Below, one piece after another: positions 9,215-18,871 of a stretch of 64,000 nt of DNA. The notes beneath the pieces are model-generated. The model was not told the origin of the DNA. It did no database searches and saw nothing but the letters and a program-made list of their open reading frames with translations. The DNA comes from Caulobacter segnis. Lineage in GTDB: Bacteria; Pseudomonadota; Alphaproteobacteria; Caulobacterales; Caulobacteraceae. The position numbers and the translations under genes are program-made. Each line of letters opens with the position of its first letter. Position 1 is the first letter of the stretch. Location: assembly GCF_019931575.1 (NCBI RefSeq), contig NZ_CP082923.1, positions 2,356,001 to 2,420,000 of the forward strand. Reading direction: 5' to 3'.

Positions 9215-10807
9215 CTAGAGGCTGTCTACCTGGGTCGGCGTCAGGGCGCCGACCTGCAGCGGGGTCATGGCCGCCAGGTTGGTGGTCGACAGCCAGTCCA
9301 GTTGGTTGATCGTCAGGCCCGGGATCTGGGACGGCAGCAGGTAGCCGATCTGGGTCGTGGTCAGGCCGGCGATCACCGAGGTCGACAGCGAGCCGATCTG
9401 GGTCGAGGTCAGGCCGGCCACCTGGGTGGCGTTGAGCTGGCTGAAGGCCGTGCCGGAGAGGCTGCGCACCTGGTAGGACGACAGCCCCTTCAGCGACGAA
9501 GCCGTCAGCGAGGACATCTGGGGCGCCGACAGCGCCGCCAGGTCCGTCACCGAGATGGCGCCCAGCTGCGCGCCGGTCAGGGCCCCGACCTGGGTCGTGG
9601 AGAACTCGCCGATGTCAGTGGTGGTCAGCCCGCCCAGCTGCGTCGCCGTCAGGCCGGTGACCTGGGTCGTCGACAGGGCCTGGAAGCCGGTGGCGTCCAG
9701 TCCCGACAGGTTGGCGACCGAAAGGCCGCCGATCTGGGTCGCGGTCAAGCCGCGGACCTGGGTGCTGGAGAGCTCGGCGAAGTCCGTCGTCGATAGGCCA
9801 GCGATCTGGGTGGCCGCCAGGCTGGAGAGCTGGGTGGTGCTCAGGGTCGCCACCTGGGTGGCCGAGAGGGCGCTGATATTGGTCGCCGACAACGCCGCGA
9901 ACTGGGTGGGCGTGAGGCCGGCGACCTGGGTCGTCGTCAGTTCGGCGAAGTCGGTCTCGTTCAGCCCCCGGATCTGGGTGGCGGTCAGACCACCGATCTG
10001 GGTCGAGGTCAGGTTGGCGACCTGGGTCGCCGAAAGGCCGCTGAAGCCGCCGCTGAGGCCCGACAGCTGCGTCGAGGTCAGGGCCGCCACCTGGGTGTCG
10101 GAAAGACCCGTGGCCTGGGTGGTGGTCAGGCCCGCCAGCTGGGTCGCCGAGAACTGGTTCAGGGTCGAGCCCAGGCCCGCGACCTGGGTCGAGGACAGCG
10201 CGCCGATCTGGGTGGCCGTCAGGCCCTTCAGCTGGGTCGAGGACAGCGCCCCGAACTGCTGATCGCTCAGGGCGGGGATAAGGGATGAGGACAGGGCCCC
10301 CAGTTGGGCCGCCGACAGCACCTGCAGCTGGGTCGAGGCCAGCTCGCCCAGGTCCGTGACGTTCATCGCGCCAAGCTGGGCGGCGGTCAGCAGCTTCAGC
10401 TGGGTCGTTTCCAGCGAGCCGATCTGGGTGGCGTCCAGGGCCGTGAAGTGGGTGGCGTCCAACGCGCCGATCTGGGTGGCGCTCAGCACGTCCAGGCGGC
10501 TGGCGTCCATCTGGGCCAGCTGGGTCGAGGTCAGGGCGTTCAGCTGGTTGCCGCTGAAGGCCGCCAGCTGCTCGGCGTCGAAGATCAGGTTCTGGGCGAA
10601 GGCCGGAATTTGGGTGGCCGTCAGGCCCTTCACCGCCGTGTTCGACAGGGCCGAGACCTGGGCCGCCGACAGGCCCGACAGGGCGGTGTTGGAGATCGCG
10701 GCGACCTGGGTGCTGGCCAGGGTCTCCAGTTTGGTGGTCGACAGCCCTTGGATGGTGGTCGCCGACAGGGCGGACATCTGGGCGGCGGAGAGGTACGAAA
10801 TCGGCAC
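9215..10807 (-). CDS. Octapeptide-repeat (L-S/T-x-T-Q-I/V-x-A/G) protein
   Basis: I recognise no named family for this 530-residue protein. Nearly the entire length is about 65 imperfect tandem repeats of eight residues, consensus L-[ST]-x-T-Q-[IVL]-x-[AG], for example LTATQIGA LSSTQVAG. A less regular patch lies near residues 69-85 and one longer unit interrupts the run midway. There is no signal peptide, membrane segment, cysteine or non-repeat domain; the protein begins and ends inside repeat units. The regular leucine and threonine-glutamine ladder implies a solenoid, alpha or beta not decidable by eye. Start is a GTG at 10805-10807; ATG at 10777 is an alternative. The repeats also keep the opposite strand open. 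Confidence 0.75.
   Translation of the reverse strand: MPISYLSAAQMSALSATTIQGLSTTKLETLASTQVAAISNTALSGLSAAQVSALSNTAVKGLTATQIPAFAQNLIFDAEQLAAFSGNQLNALTSTQLAQMDASRLDVLSATQIGALDATHFTALDATQIGSLETTQLKLLTAAQLGAMNVTDLGELASTQLQVLSAAQLGALSSSLIPALSDQQFGALSSTQLKGLTATQIGALSSTQVAGLGSTLNQFSATQLAGLTTTQATGLSDTQVAALTSTQLSGLSGGFSGLSATQVANLTSTQIGGLTATQIRGLNETDFAELTTTQVAGLTPTQFAALSATNISALSATQVATLSTTQLSSLAATQIAGLSTTDFAELSSTQVRGLTATQIGGLSVANLSGLDATGFQALSTTQVTGLTATQLGGLTTTDIGEFSTTQVGALTGAQLGAISVTDLAALSAPQMSSLTASSLKGLSSYQVRSLSGTAFSQLNATQVAGLTSTQIGSLSTSVIAGLTTTQIGYLLPSQIPGLTINQLDWLSTTNLAAMTPLQVGALTPTQVDSL
9215..10807 (-). repeat. About 65 tandem 24-bp coding repeats
   Basis: The gene is a minisatellite-like array with a 24-bp unit, diverged between copies but phase-locked to the codons. 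On the plus strand it appears as recurring CTGGGTCG/CCAGG-type words. Confidence 0.75.
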
Positions 10808-10831
10808 TGGACTCGTTGCCCCTCTGATCGC

Positions 10832-10850
10832 AACGCGAATCGTTCGCGTT
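10832..10850 (-). promoter_or_regulatory. Inverted repeat with GANTC site upstream of the octad-repeat gene
   Basis: AACGCGAA (10832-10839) and TTCGCGTT (10843-10850) form a perfect 8-bp inverted repeat with a 3-bp centre. A GAATC, the CcrM methylation motif GANTC, overlaps it and a GACTC lies at 10811-10815. It may be an operator or a 5' UTR hairpin. Confidence 0.4.
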
Positions 10851-10980
10851 AACTATAGGCCAAGGCGAAGGGCGCAGCCATGCGACCTAAAGTCTGGCGG
10901 CGGAACCCAGAAATCTCCGCCAAGGTTGTGCCCGCGACGTGAAAACTCTCATAAATATCGCGTTTAATCGGCTGGTAACC

Positions 10981-12306
10981 TCAGTCGGCGCGCATGGTCC
11001 ATAGGTCCAGGTCGCTCTCGCGGCCGATCAGGGCCAGGCCCGAGGCGATGGACTCGAACTCGCCGCCGCTCTCGATCTTGGCGGGGCCGAAGCGGCGGAG
11101 GAAGATCTCGCGCACGGCCGGCACGAACGAGCTGCCGCCGGTCAGGAAGACGCGGTCGACCCCGGCCTCGGCCAAGCCGGCCCGCTCCAGCGCCTCGCCG
11201 ACGGCGGTCTCGATGGCGGCCAGTTCGGGGGCGATCCAGCCCTCGAAATCGGTCCGCGCCACGGTCTTCTCGATCTCGACCGAACCGGCCTCGAAGCGGA
11301 ATGTCGCCTCCGTCTGGCTGGACAGCGCCTCCTTCAGCGCCGAGACCGACTTGTAGAGGGCGTAGCCGTGGTTGCCGTCCAGCACCTCGATCAGGGCGGC
11401 GATCTTCTCGGGCTCCAGCGCCGTGCGCTCCAGGGCGCGGATGTCGCGCATGTCCTTCGACGCCCGCAGCAGGGCCAGCTGGTCCCAGCGGGCAAAGGCG
11501 GCGTAGTAGCGCTGCGGGATCGGCAGGTTGTTGGAGAACGACCTGTACTCCGACCCTTTGCCCAGCTCGGGCGAGACCAACTGGTCGATGATCCGGTAGT
11601 CGAAGGCGTCGCCGGCCACGCCGACGCCCGACCGCGACAGCGGCGTCGAGCGCAGCGTGCCGTCGGGATCGCGCTGGAAGCGAACCAGCGAGAAGTCGGA
11701 CGTGCCGCCGCCGAAGTCGGCCACCAGCACGGTGGCGTCCTGCGTCAGCTGGCGCGCGAAGAAGAAGGCCGCGCCGACGGGCTCGTAGGCGTAGCGGATG
11801 TCGCTGAAGCCCAGGCGCTTGAAGGCCTCTTCATAGCGGGTCAGGGCCAGGGTCTCGTTGGGCGAGGATCCGGCGAAGGTCACCGGCCGACCGACGATGA
11901 TGCGCGGGGGCAGGGCGGCCAGCTGGTCGCCGGCGTGGTCCTTCAGCCGCAGCAGGAACGCCGCCAGCAGGTCCTCGAACTGGTAGCGCTTGTTGAGGAT
12001 CCGCGTCTCGGTGAAGGCCTGTGAGGCGGCGAAGGTCTTGAACGACTGGATGAACCGCGTCTCCAGCGGATCCTCCAGATAGGACTCGATCGCCCACGGG
12101 CCGGCCTCGACCACGCGCTCGTTCACCGCGCCGGGCGCGCCCTGCACGCTGTGGAAGCTGAGCGCCGAGCGGAAGGCGAACAGGTCGCGGTTGTCGATCG
12201 TGTAGCGGACCAGGTGCGCGTGGTCGTCGCCGTGGGTCAGCGAGACGACGGTGTTGGTGGTGCCGAAGTCGACGCCAATGGTCGGCGCGAGTTGTGCGGC
12301 CGTCAT
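10981..12306 (-). CDS. Hsp70-like ATPase (YegD type)
   Basis: The 441-residue protein has the actin-like ATPase fold of Hsp70 with phosphate-1 motif [13 protein letters not shown], phosphate-2 motif [16 protein letters not shown] and adenosine motif [17 protein letters not shown], but lacks the DnaK substrate-binding and lid domains. Its length and N-terminus agree with E. coli YegD, a member of unknown function. The ATG at 12306 places the phosphate-1 motif near residue 11; the frame stays open further upstream with no family match. It is divergent from a chemoreceptor. A 7-10-bp stem-loop (12331-12360) lies in its leader. Confidence 0.88.
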   Translation of the reverse strand: MTAAQLAPTIGVDFGTTNTVVSLTHGDDHAHLVRYTIDNRDLFAFRSALSFHSVQGAPGAVNERVVEAGPWAIESYLEDPLETRFIQSFKTFAASQAFTETRILNKRYQFEDLLAAFLLRLKDHAGDQLAALPPRIIVGRPVTFAGSSPNETLALTRYEEAFKRLGFSDIRYAYEPVGAAFFFARQLTQDATVLVADFGGGTSDFSLVRFQRDPDGTLRSTPLSRSGVGVAGDAFDYRIIDQLVSPELGKGSEYRSFSNNLPIPQRYYAAFARWDQLALLRASKDMRDIRALERTALEPEKIAALIEVLDGNHGYALYKSVSALKEALSSQTEATFRFEAGSVEIEKTVARTDFEGWIAPELAAIETAVGEALERAGLAEAGVDRVFLTGGSSFVPAVREIFLRRFGPAKIESGGEFESIASGLALIGRESDLDLWTMRAD

Positions 12307-12512
12307 GGGATGGCTCGATATGGTCGGAACGGGGAGGGGCGTGCGTCGTAGCGCCTCCCCGAAGAACGTCAAGCGACATGACCGGTTTAAGCGCTCATTT
12401 ACGCTCGGCGCCGGAATCCTGTCGCGTAACGGAGCCGGGCGGGACGATTCTCCTGACACCGGTTCCCTTGCGCATGAAGTATCGGCGCGAAGCGTGGTTT
12501 TGGGGGAACGCG

Positions 12513-14357
12513 GTGAAGCTCGACGACCTGAAGATCTCCTCGAAGGTTCTTCTGCCGGCCGCCGTGCTGGCCGCCGCCACCGTGGCCTGCGCCGGCCTGG
12601 GCGTGTGGCAGCAGAAGCGCGCCGACGCGGCGACCGAGGTGCTGGTCAAGCATCGCTCGCCCGCCGAGGTCCAGTCCGCCCGCTTCCTGCGCCGGATCAG
12701 CATGATGGGCTACGCGGCCCACCGCACCGTGACCTATGACGGCGCCTCCGAGCAGGCCGTCGCCGCGTCCAAGGAACTCGACAAGGTCTATGGCGAGGGC
12801 AAGGAGAGCCTCGACAAGATCGCCGCCGCCGACCCGGCGACCGCCGACTACACGGCCGGCATGAAGACCAGGCTGGACGCGGCCTATGCCGACGCCCGCT
12901 CCGCCGCCGACCTGGGCCTGAGGAACGACGACGCCGGCTCGCTGGGCGGGCTGGCCAAGGTCGATCCCGCCATCGACGCCATGGCCAAGGAAGGCAAGGC
13001 CTGGGGCGACGCCTACAACAAGGAGACGGCGGCCATGGTCGCCAAGGCCAGCCAGTCCGCCGCGGCCGGCTCGTGGCTGACCCTGCTGTTCGGCCTGGGC
13101 GCGGCGGCCTGCGGCATGGGCTTCGCGCTCTATATTGGCTCGTTCAAGATCTCGCGCCCGGTGCGCTCGCTGTCACGGACCATGACGGGCCTCGCCGACG
13201 GCCAGTTGGACGTCGAGGTGGTGGGCGCGGCCCGCAAGGACGAGGTCGGGCTGATGGCCCGCGCCGTCCAGGTGTTCAAGGACAACGCCGTGGCCCTGCG
13301 CTCGTCCGAGGCCGAGCAGGCCCGGATCTCGGCGGCCAGCGAAAGCGAACGGGCTCGCAACGAGGAAGTCTCGTCGGCCGCCGCCCGCGAGCAGGCCTTC
13401 GTCATGGAGCGTCTGGCCGGCGCCCTGTCGCGCCTGTCGAACGGCGACCTGACCGTGCGCATCGACGATGCGTTCCCGGCCGGCTACGAGGCCATCCGCA
13501 ACGACTTCAACGGCGCCATCGTCCAGCTGGACGACGCCATGGGCGGCATCGTCGCCGTGGTCGGGACCGTGGGCTCCAGCGCCGACGAGATCGCCGCCGC
13601 CGCCGACAACACCGCCCGCCGCAGCGAGCAACAGGCCGCCAGCCTGGAAGAGACCGCCGCGGCCCTGGACGAGATCACCGCCACGGTGCGCCGCGCCTCC
13701 CAGGGCGCCGGCGAGGCCAGCCGCGTCGTCACCTCGACCCGCTCGGACGCCGAGAAGTCCGGCGACGTCGTACGCGGCGCCGTAGACGCCATGACCCAGA
13801 TCGAACAGTCCTCGGCCAAGATCGGCAATATCGTCGGGGTGATCGACGAGATCGCCTTCCAGACCAACCTGCTGGCCCTGAACGCTGGTGTCGAGGCGGC
13901 TCGCGCGGGCGACAGCGGCAAGGGCTTCGCGGTCGTGGCCCAGGAAGTGCGGGCCCTGGCCCAGCGTTCGGCCGACGCCGCCAAGGAGATCAAGGCGCTG
14001 ATCAACGCCTCGACGGCCCAGGTCGACGAGGGCGTGCGCCTGGTCGGCCAGACCGGCGAGGCCCTGGACGGCATCGTGCTGAAGGTCGGCGAGATCGATG
14101 CTCTGGTCTCCGAACTGGCGGGCTCGGCGAGTGAGCAGGCCCGGGGCCTCAACGAGGTCAACGCCGCCGTCAACCAGATGGACCAGGGCGTGCAGCAGAA
14201 CGCCGCCATGGTCGAGCAGGCCACGGCCGTCAGCCACGCTCTGAAGAGCGAGATCGGCGGCTTGGTGAGGATGATCGGCCGCTTCGAAGTCAGCCAGAAG
14301 GCCGCGCCTCAGCGCCAGCAAGTCGCCTCGCGGCCGGGTTACCGCCGCGCGGGCTGA
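12513..14357 (+). CDS. Methyl-accepting chemotaxis protein
   Basis: The 614-residue chemoreceptor senses a signal and controls CheA. TM1 (about 11-32, [20 protein letters not shown]) and TM2 (about 187-209) flank a small helical periplasmic domain of about 150 residues. A HAMP domain follows TM2 ([19 protein letters not shown]), then a second HAMP-like segment ([14 protein letters not shown]) and the signalling hairpin around [19 protein letters not shown] (about 446-465). No C-terminal CheR-binding pentapeptide is present. GTG at 12513 is preferred because GGGGGAA precedes it and TM1 follows closely; ATG at 12474 is possible. The ligand is unknown. Confidence 0.93.
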   Translation: MKLDDLKISSKVLLPAAVLAAATVACAGLGVWQQKRADAATEVLVKHRSPAEVQSARFLRRISMMGYAAHRTVTYDGASEQAVAASKELDKVYGEGKESLDKIAAADPATADYTAGMKTRLDAAYADARSAADLGLRNDDAGSLGGLAKVDPAIDAMAKEGKAWGDAYNKETAAMVAKASQSAAAGSWLTLLFGLGAAACGMGFALYIGSFKISRPVRSLSRTMTGLADGQLDVEVVGAARKDEVGLMARAVQVFKDNAVALRSSEAEQARISAASESERARNEEVSSAAAREQAFVMERLAGALSRLSNGDLTVRIDDAFPAGYEAIRNDFNGAIVQLDDAMGGIVAVVGTVGSSADEIAAAADNTARRSEQQAASLEETAAALDEITATVRRASQGAGEASRVVTSTRSDAEKSGDVVRGAVDAMTQIEQSSAKIGNIVGVIDEIAFQTNLLALNAGVEAARAGDSGKGFAVVAQEVRALAQRSADAAKEIKALINASTAQVDEGVRLVGQTGEALDGIVLKVGEIDALVSELAGSASEQARGLNEVNAAVNQMDQGVQQNAAMVEQATAVSHALKSEIGGLVRMIGRFEVSQKAAPQRQQVASRPGYRRAG

Positions 14358-14412
14358 TTGACTTCCCGCCTCGCGTCCGGTCGAACGGGCGCGAGCAAGC
14401 AGTGGGAAGATC

Positions 14413-15594
14413 TTGGAAAACTTCGACGTCCTGGTGATCGGCGCGGGCGCGGCCGGCATGATGTGCGCTATCGAGGCCGGCAAGCGCGGGCGTTCGGTGC
14501 TCGTGATCGACCACGCCAAGGCCCCGGGCGAGAAGATCCGCATCAGCGGCGGCGGGCGGTGCAACTTCACCAATACCGGCGCGTCGATCCATAATTTCCT
14601 GTCGGCGAACCCGAAGTTCGCCCTGTCGGCCCTGCGTCGCTATCGGCCGAGGGACTTCGTCGCCCTGGTCGAGCGGTATGGCATCGCCTACCACGAGAAG
14701 ACCCTGGGCCAGCTCTTCTGCGACGGCTCGGCCATGCAGATCATCACCATGCTGCTGACCGAGATGAAGGCCGCCGGCGTGCAGTTGCGGCTGCTGACCG
14801 GCGTCGAAAAGGTCGCCAGGACGGACGCCGGTTTCGAGGTCTCGCTATCGTCCGGCGATGTTCGGTGCCGTTCGCTGGTCGTGGCCAGCGGCGGCAAGTC
14901 GATCCCGAAGATGGGCGCGACCGGCCTGGGCTACGACATCGCCAAGCAGTTCGGCCTGAACATCGTCGAGACCCGCCCCGCGCTGGTGCCGCTGACCTTC
15001 GAGGCCGGCATGCTGGCCCGGCTGACGCCGCTGTCGGGCGTGGCGCTGGACGCCGTGGTCGCCCATGGCAAGACCAAATTCCGCGAGGGGATGCTGTTCA
15101 CCCACCGGGGCCTGTCAGGGCCCTCGATCCTGCAGATCTCGTCCTACTGGCGCGAGGGCGACGAGATCCGGGTCGACATGGCCCCGGGCGTCGACGTCCT
15201 GGCGGCGCTGAAGACGGCGCGCACGGCCACGCCGCGCCAGGCGGTGGCGACGGTGCTGTCGACCCTGCTGCCCAAGCGCGTCGCCCAGGCCGTCGCCGAC
15301 GAGGAGGCGGCCGGGAAGGGCAATATCGCCGACTGTTCGGATAAGGTGCTGGGCCGGCTCGCCGCGGCGGTCAACGCCTGGACCTTCAAGCCCGTCGGCT
15401 CGGAAGGCTATCGCACGGCGGAAGTGACCCTGGGGGGGGTCGACACCGACGGCCTCGACTCCCGCACCCTGGAGGCCAAGGCCGTTCCGGGCCTCTACTT
15501 CATCGGCGAGGTGGTCGACGTCACCGGCTGGCTGGGCGGCTATAACTTCCAGTGGGCCTGGGCGTCGGGCTGGTCGGCGGGGCAAGAGGCCTAA
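14413..15594 (+). CDS. HI0933/BaiN-type FAD-dependent oxidoreductase
   Basis: The 393-residue flavoprotein has an N-terminal FAD Rossmann motif (VLVIGAGAAGMMCAIEAGKRG), the family hallmark GEKIRISGGGRCNFTNT, a mid-protein LVVASGGKSIPKMGATGLGY, and a C-terminal GLYFIGEVVDVTGWLGGYN that closes the FAD site. It belongs to the YhiN/HI0933 family, whose physiological substrate is generally not established. The start is a TTG at 14413, supported by a GGGAAG ribosome site and by the Rossmann strand beginning four residues later. It lies 55 bp after the chemoreceptor and faces the helicase gene across a terminator. Confidence 0.9.
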   Translation: MENFDVLVIGAGAAGMMCAIEAGKRGRSVLVIDHAKAPGEKIRISGGGRCNFTNTGASIHNFLSANPKFALSALRRYRPRDFVALVERYGIAYHEKTLGQLFCDGSAMQIITMLLTEMKAAGVQLRLLTGVEKVARTDAGFEVSLSSGDVRCRSLVVASGGKSIPKMGATGLGYDIAKQFGLNIVETRPALVPLTFEAGMLARLTPLSGVALDAVVAHGKTKFREGMLFTHRGLSGPSILQISSYWREGDEIRVDMAPGVDVLAALKTARTATPRQAVATVLSTLLPKRVAQAVADEEAAGKGNIADCSDKVLGRLAAAVNAWTFKPVGSEGYRTAEVTLGGVDTDGLDSRTLEAKAVPGLYFIGEVVDVTGWLGGYNFQWAWASGWSAGQEA

Positions 15595-15623
15595 GAAAAA
15601 GCCCCTCCGGTGAGGGAGGGGCT
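15595..15623 (-). terminator. Intrinsic terminator of the helicase gene
   Basis: A 9-bp stem (15600-15608 with 15615-15623) is followed, on the minus strand, by a TTTTTC run. It lies between the convergent flavoprotein and helicase genes. Confidence 0.85.
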
Positions 15624-15629
15624 CGTCAT

Positions 15630-17903
15630 CTACTTCTTCTTGAACGGCTTGCCCGCCGGCTTGCCGCCGGGCTTGGCGTCGAAGCTCTTGGCCTTGAAGG
15701 GTTTGGGGCCCTTGAACGGCTTGCCAGGACCGGCGTCGTCGCGCTTGCCGGCATAGGGCTTGGAATAAGGCTTCGGACCGGCGGCGTTGTCGCTGAAGCT
15801 CTTCTTGAACGGCTTCTTGGGGGCGTCGCCATCCGGGCGCGGGGCGCGGGGCTTGAACTCGCGCGGCGCGTCGGCGCCGGCCTCGTGGCGCGGCTTGAAG
15901 GCGCGCTTGGGGGCGCCTTCCGAGTCCTGCGGCGAATACGGACGCGGGGCGTCGTTGTCGCGCTGGAAGGGGCGAGGCGCGTCGTTGTCGCGGGGGGCGC
16001 GGCGCGGCTTGTAGTCGCCCTTGGGCTCTTCGCCGCGGCCGTAGGGCTTGGCGTTGCTGACGCCGTCGTCGCCATAGCTGGACGGACGCGGCGTGTGGTC
16101 GCGCGAGCCCGGGGCGTTGGCGCGCGGCGCGCGGGGCGCGTCGTCACGAGGGGGGCGCGGCTTGAACTCGCGCGGCGCGGCGTCGTCGCGCGGCGGACGC
16201 GGGGCGTACTCACGGCGAGGACCGGCGTCGCGGGCGGCGGGGGCCGTGGTCGGGGTGATCGAGACGTCCTCGCGCACCGTCTGCTGGACCGCCGCGCCGA
16301 ACTTCACGGCCGCCTCGGCCGAGATCTCGAACTTGGTGTCGTAGTCGAAGATCCGGATCGACCCGATGTCCTTCTTGGTGATGTGGCCCAGGCGGCAGAT
16401 CAGCGGGATCAGCCACTTGGGGTCGGCGTTGTTGCGACGGCCGGTGTTAAGGCGGAACCACTCCGATCCGCTCATGTCGACGCGCGGCTCGCGCTCGGGG
16501 CGGTCGCCGCCGAAGTCACGATCGCGCCCGAACTCACGCGGCTCGCGGCTGCGCGGGCCCGGATCGGCGCCGTGACGCGGGTCGTCATAGATCTCCTCCG
16601 GGGCCGGCAGCTTGGCGCGACGGGTCCGGATCAGCGCGGCGGCGATCTCCAGCGGCGTGCGCTTGGCCAGCATGGCCTCGGCCAGGGCGGTGTCTTCCTC
16701 GACCACGGCCTCGTTGAAGATCGGGTCGTCGAGCAGGCGCTCGGTGTCCTTGACGCGGATCTCGTCGGCGGTCGGGGCGCCGCCCCACTGGCCTTCGACA
16801 CCGGCGGCCATAAGCAGCTGCTCGGCCTTGCGACGACGGGTGTAGGGGACGACCAGGGCCGAGACGCCCTTCTTGCCGGCCCGACCGGTGCGGCCCGAAC
16901 GGTGCAGCAGGGTCGCCTTGTTGACCGGCAGTTCGGCGTGGATCACCAGACCCAGGTCCGGCAGGTCCAGACCGCGCGCTGCGACGTCGGTGGCGACGCA
17001 GACGCGGGCGTGGCCGTCGCGCAGGGCTTGCAGGGCGTCGGCGCGTTCGCGCTGCGAAAGCTCGCCCGACAGGCCGACGACGTCGAAGCCGCGCTCGCGC
17101 AGCTTGGAATGCAGCGAGCGGACGCTTTCACGGGTGTTGGCGAACACCAGGGCGCCAGGGCTTTCAAAGTAGCGCAGCAGGTTGACGACCGCGTGCTCGA
17201 CCTCGTTGGGGGCGACGCGGACGGCGCGGTATTCGATGTCGCGGTGCGGCTCGTTGCGGCCGATGGTGTCGATGCGGATGGCGTCGTTCTGATAGCTCTT
17301 GGCCAGCTGCACGATATCGCGCGCCAGGGTGGCCGAGAACAGCAGGGTGCGGCGCTCGGCCGGCGCGGCGTCGAGGATGAATTCCAGATCCTCGCGGAAG
17401 CCCATGTCGAGCATCTCGTCGGCCTCGTCGAGGACGGCGACCTTCAGCTCCGACAGGTCCAGGTGGCCGCGCTCGATGTGGTCGCGCAGTCGCCCCGGGG
17501 TGCCGACGACGATGTGCGCGCCGTAGTTCAACGCCCGTTGTTCACGACGCGCATCCATGCCGCCGACGCAGTTGACCACCACGGCCATGGCCTGGGCGTA
17601 CAGCCAGGTCAGCTCGCGATTGACCTGGATGGCCAGCTCGCGGGTCGGGGCGATGACCAGGGCCAGCGGCGCGCCGGCGCGGCCGAAGATCTCTTCGTCG
17701 CCCAGCAGGGTGGGGGCGGCGGCCAGGCCGAAGGCCACGGTCTTGCCTGAGCCGGTCTGGGCGCTGACCAGCAGGTCACGGCCTTCGGCGTCGGCTTCAA
17801 GCACGGCGGCCTGGACGGGGGTGGGCTCGGCGTAACCCTGAGCGGCGAGAGCCCGCTCGAGAGCGGGGTGGGAGGCGGGGAAGGGCATCTGGGTCCAGTT
17901 CAT
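15630..17903 (-). CDS. DEAD-box RNA helicase with DbpA-type RNA-binding domain and long basic tail
   Basis: The 757-residue cytosolic helicase remodels RNA using ATP. The core has the Q-motif region, Walker A AQTGSGKT (about 48-55), PTREL, TPGRL, DEAD (within VAVLDEADEMLDMGF), SAT, and the helicase C motifs ARGLDLPDLG and HRSGRTGRAGKKG. After a linker, residues around 480-555 form a DbpA/CsdA-type RNA-binding domain (WFRLNTGRRNNADPKWLIPL, then GSIRIFDYDTKFEIS). The last 200 or so residues are low-complexity RGG/KPF-rich and basic, ending KPAGKPFKKK. It resembles CsdA/DeaD; the Caulobacter degradosome helicase RhlB is another possible equivalent that I cannot confirm. ATG at 17903 was chosen over an upstream start with no family match. 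Confidence 0.92.
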   Translation of the reverse strand: MNWTQMPFPASHPALERALAAQGYAEPTPVQAAVLEADAEGRDLLVSAQTGSGKTVAFGLAAAPTLLGDEEIFGRAGAPLALVIAPTRELAIQVNRELTWLYAQAMAVVVNCVGGMDARREQRALNYGAHIVVGTPGRLRDHIERGHLDLSELKVAVLDEADEMLDMGFREDLEFILDAAPAERRTLLFSATLARDIVQLAKSYQNDAIRIDTIGRNEPHRDIEYRAVRVAPNEVEHAVVNLLRYFESPGALVFANTRESVRSLHSKLRERGFDVVGLSGELSQRERADALQALRDGHARVCVATDVAARGLDLPDLGLVIHAELPVNKATLLHRSGRTGRAGKKGVSALVVPYTRRRKAEQLLMAAGVEGQWGGAPTADEIRVKDTERLLDDPIFNEAVVEEDTALAEAMLAKRTPLEIAAALIRTRRAKLPAPEEIYDDPRHGADPGPRSREPREFGRDRDFGGDRPEREPRVDMSGSEWFRLNTGRRNNADPKWLIPLICRLGHITKKDIGSIRIFDYDTKFEISAEAAVKFGAAVQQTVREDVSITPTTAPAARDAGPRREYAPRPPRDDAAPREFKPRPPRDDAPRAPRANAPGSRDHTPRPSSYGDDGVSNAKPYGRGEEPKGDYKPRRAPRDNDAPRPFQRDNDAPRPYSPQDSEGAPKRAFKPRHEAGADAPREFKPRAPRPDGDAPKKPFKKSFSDNAAGPKPYSKPYAGKRDDAGPGKPFKGPKPFKAKSFDAKPGGKPAGKPFKKK

Positions 17904-18000
17904 TTGCGGCCGCGCACACAAAAAACGCGCGGCTCGCGCCAATGACCAAATCGGGCCCCCTTGGAGCCTTGATGCTCCCCTCGGACCGCTTCTTGGTCGA

Positions 18001-18050
18001 ATTCCAACGAAAATAGCCCCCTTCCGCCGCCGAGGCGACGTTAGGGGGCT
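18001..18050 (-). terminator. Hairpin between the FrnE-like gene and the helicase
   Basis: AGCCCCCT (18015-18022) pairs with AGGGGGCT (18043-18050); on the minus strand ATTTTCG follows. It probably ends transcription of the FrnE-like gene, or attenuates entry into the helicase gene 110 bp on. Confidence 0.6.
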
Positions 18051-18118
18051 CGATGAGGGGCCTTATGCGCTTGTTGCGCTGCAAAAAGCAAGGGCGACGG
18101 TGTCGCGATCTGCGTTCC

Positions 18119-18763
18119 CTAGCTGGTCAGCGCCTGGTCGATCGCCTGGACGATGCGTTCGGGCGTCTCGGCCCCGACCACGGCGACCTTGCCGGCGAAG
18201 ATGGCGAACGGCACGCCGGTGACGCCGCCCTGGACGGCCATGGCGTGCTCGCGGGCCACGGCCTCCTTGTCGGCGCCTTCGGAGAGCAGTTGCAGAACGA
18301 CCAGTCGCTCCATGCCCGCCGCCTCGGCGATGTCGGCCAGCACCATCGGGTCGCCGATGTCGAGGCCCTGCTCGAAATAGGCCTTGAACAGGGCTTCGAC
18401 AACCTGGTCCTGCACGCCGGCCGTCAGGGCCCAGCGGATCAGGCGATGGGCCGCGTTGGTGTTGGGCGAGACCGCGATGGCCTCGAAGTCGAACGCGATG
18501 CCTTCCTCGGCGCCGCCCTCGACCAGGGCCGCGTGGACGGCCTTCAGCCGCTCGGGGTCCTTGAACTTGGCGGCCATGTACTGCTTTCGGTCGACGCCCT
18601 CCTCGGGAAGCGTCGGGTCCAGCTGGTAGGGCCGCCAGATCAGCTTGGCCTCGACGTCGGGGCGCAGGGCCACGGCCGACTTCAGGCGCCGCCAGCCCAG
18701 ATAGCACCAGGGGCAAACCACGTCGGCGACGACGTCGATGATCAAGGGCTGGGACTGGGCCAC
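18119..18763 (-). CDS. DsbA-family (FrnE-like) oxidoreductase
   Basis: The 214-residue thioredoxin-fold protein has the redox motif CPWC at residues 17-20 (VADVVCPWCYLGWRRL), a long helical insertion and the cis-proline loop GVTGVPFAIF. These match the FrnE/2-hydroxychromene-2-carboxylate isomerase-like DsbA subfamily, usually cytosolic, which fits the lack of a signal peptide. It probably acts in thiol-disulfide chemistry; the substrate is unknown. The GTG at 18763 is preferred because an AAAGG site sits about 8 nt before it; a TTG seven codons upstream is the alternative. Confidence 0.88.
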   Translation of the reverse strand: MAQSQPLIIDVVADVVCPWCYLGWRRLKSAVALRPDVEAKLIWRPYQLDPTLPEEGVDRKQYMAAKFKDPERLKAVHAALVEGGAEEGIAFDFEAIAVSPNTNAAHRLIRWALTAGVQDQVVEALFKAYFEQGLDIGDPMVLADIAEAAGMERLVVLQLLSEGADKEAVAREHAMAVQGGVTGVPFAIFAGKVAVVGAETPERIVQAIDQALTS

Positions 18764-18871
18764 GGCGAACGCCTTTCGAAACAATGTCCGCTACAGGACA
18801 GGTTCCATATAGGACCTGCCGCTACGGCGCCCAAGCTTCACTTTAAAGGCGACGAGAAGCGCGGCTTGGCC

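Noticed and set aside
9209..10262. Plus-strand open frames opposite the octad-repeat gene, also repetitive
   Set aside because: A 24-bp repeat keeps several frames open. The minus-strand frame covers the whole array and has the leucine/T-Q periodicity; the plus-strand frames are broken and tryptophan/valine- or arginine-rich.
15552..17750. 732-codon plus-strand frame opposite the DEAD-box helicase
   Set aside because: The minus strand carries all helicase motifs. The plus-strand frame is repetitive RGGV/ALE-type sequence produced by the low-complexity tail.
15630..17903. Naming the helicase rhlB
   Set aside because: Caulobacter RhlB is a degradosome helicase, but the DbpA-type domain here points to the DeaD/CsdA group and the sequence alone does not settle it.
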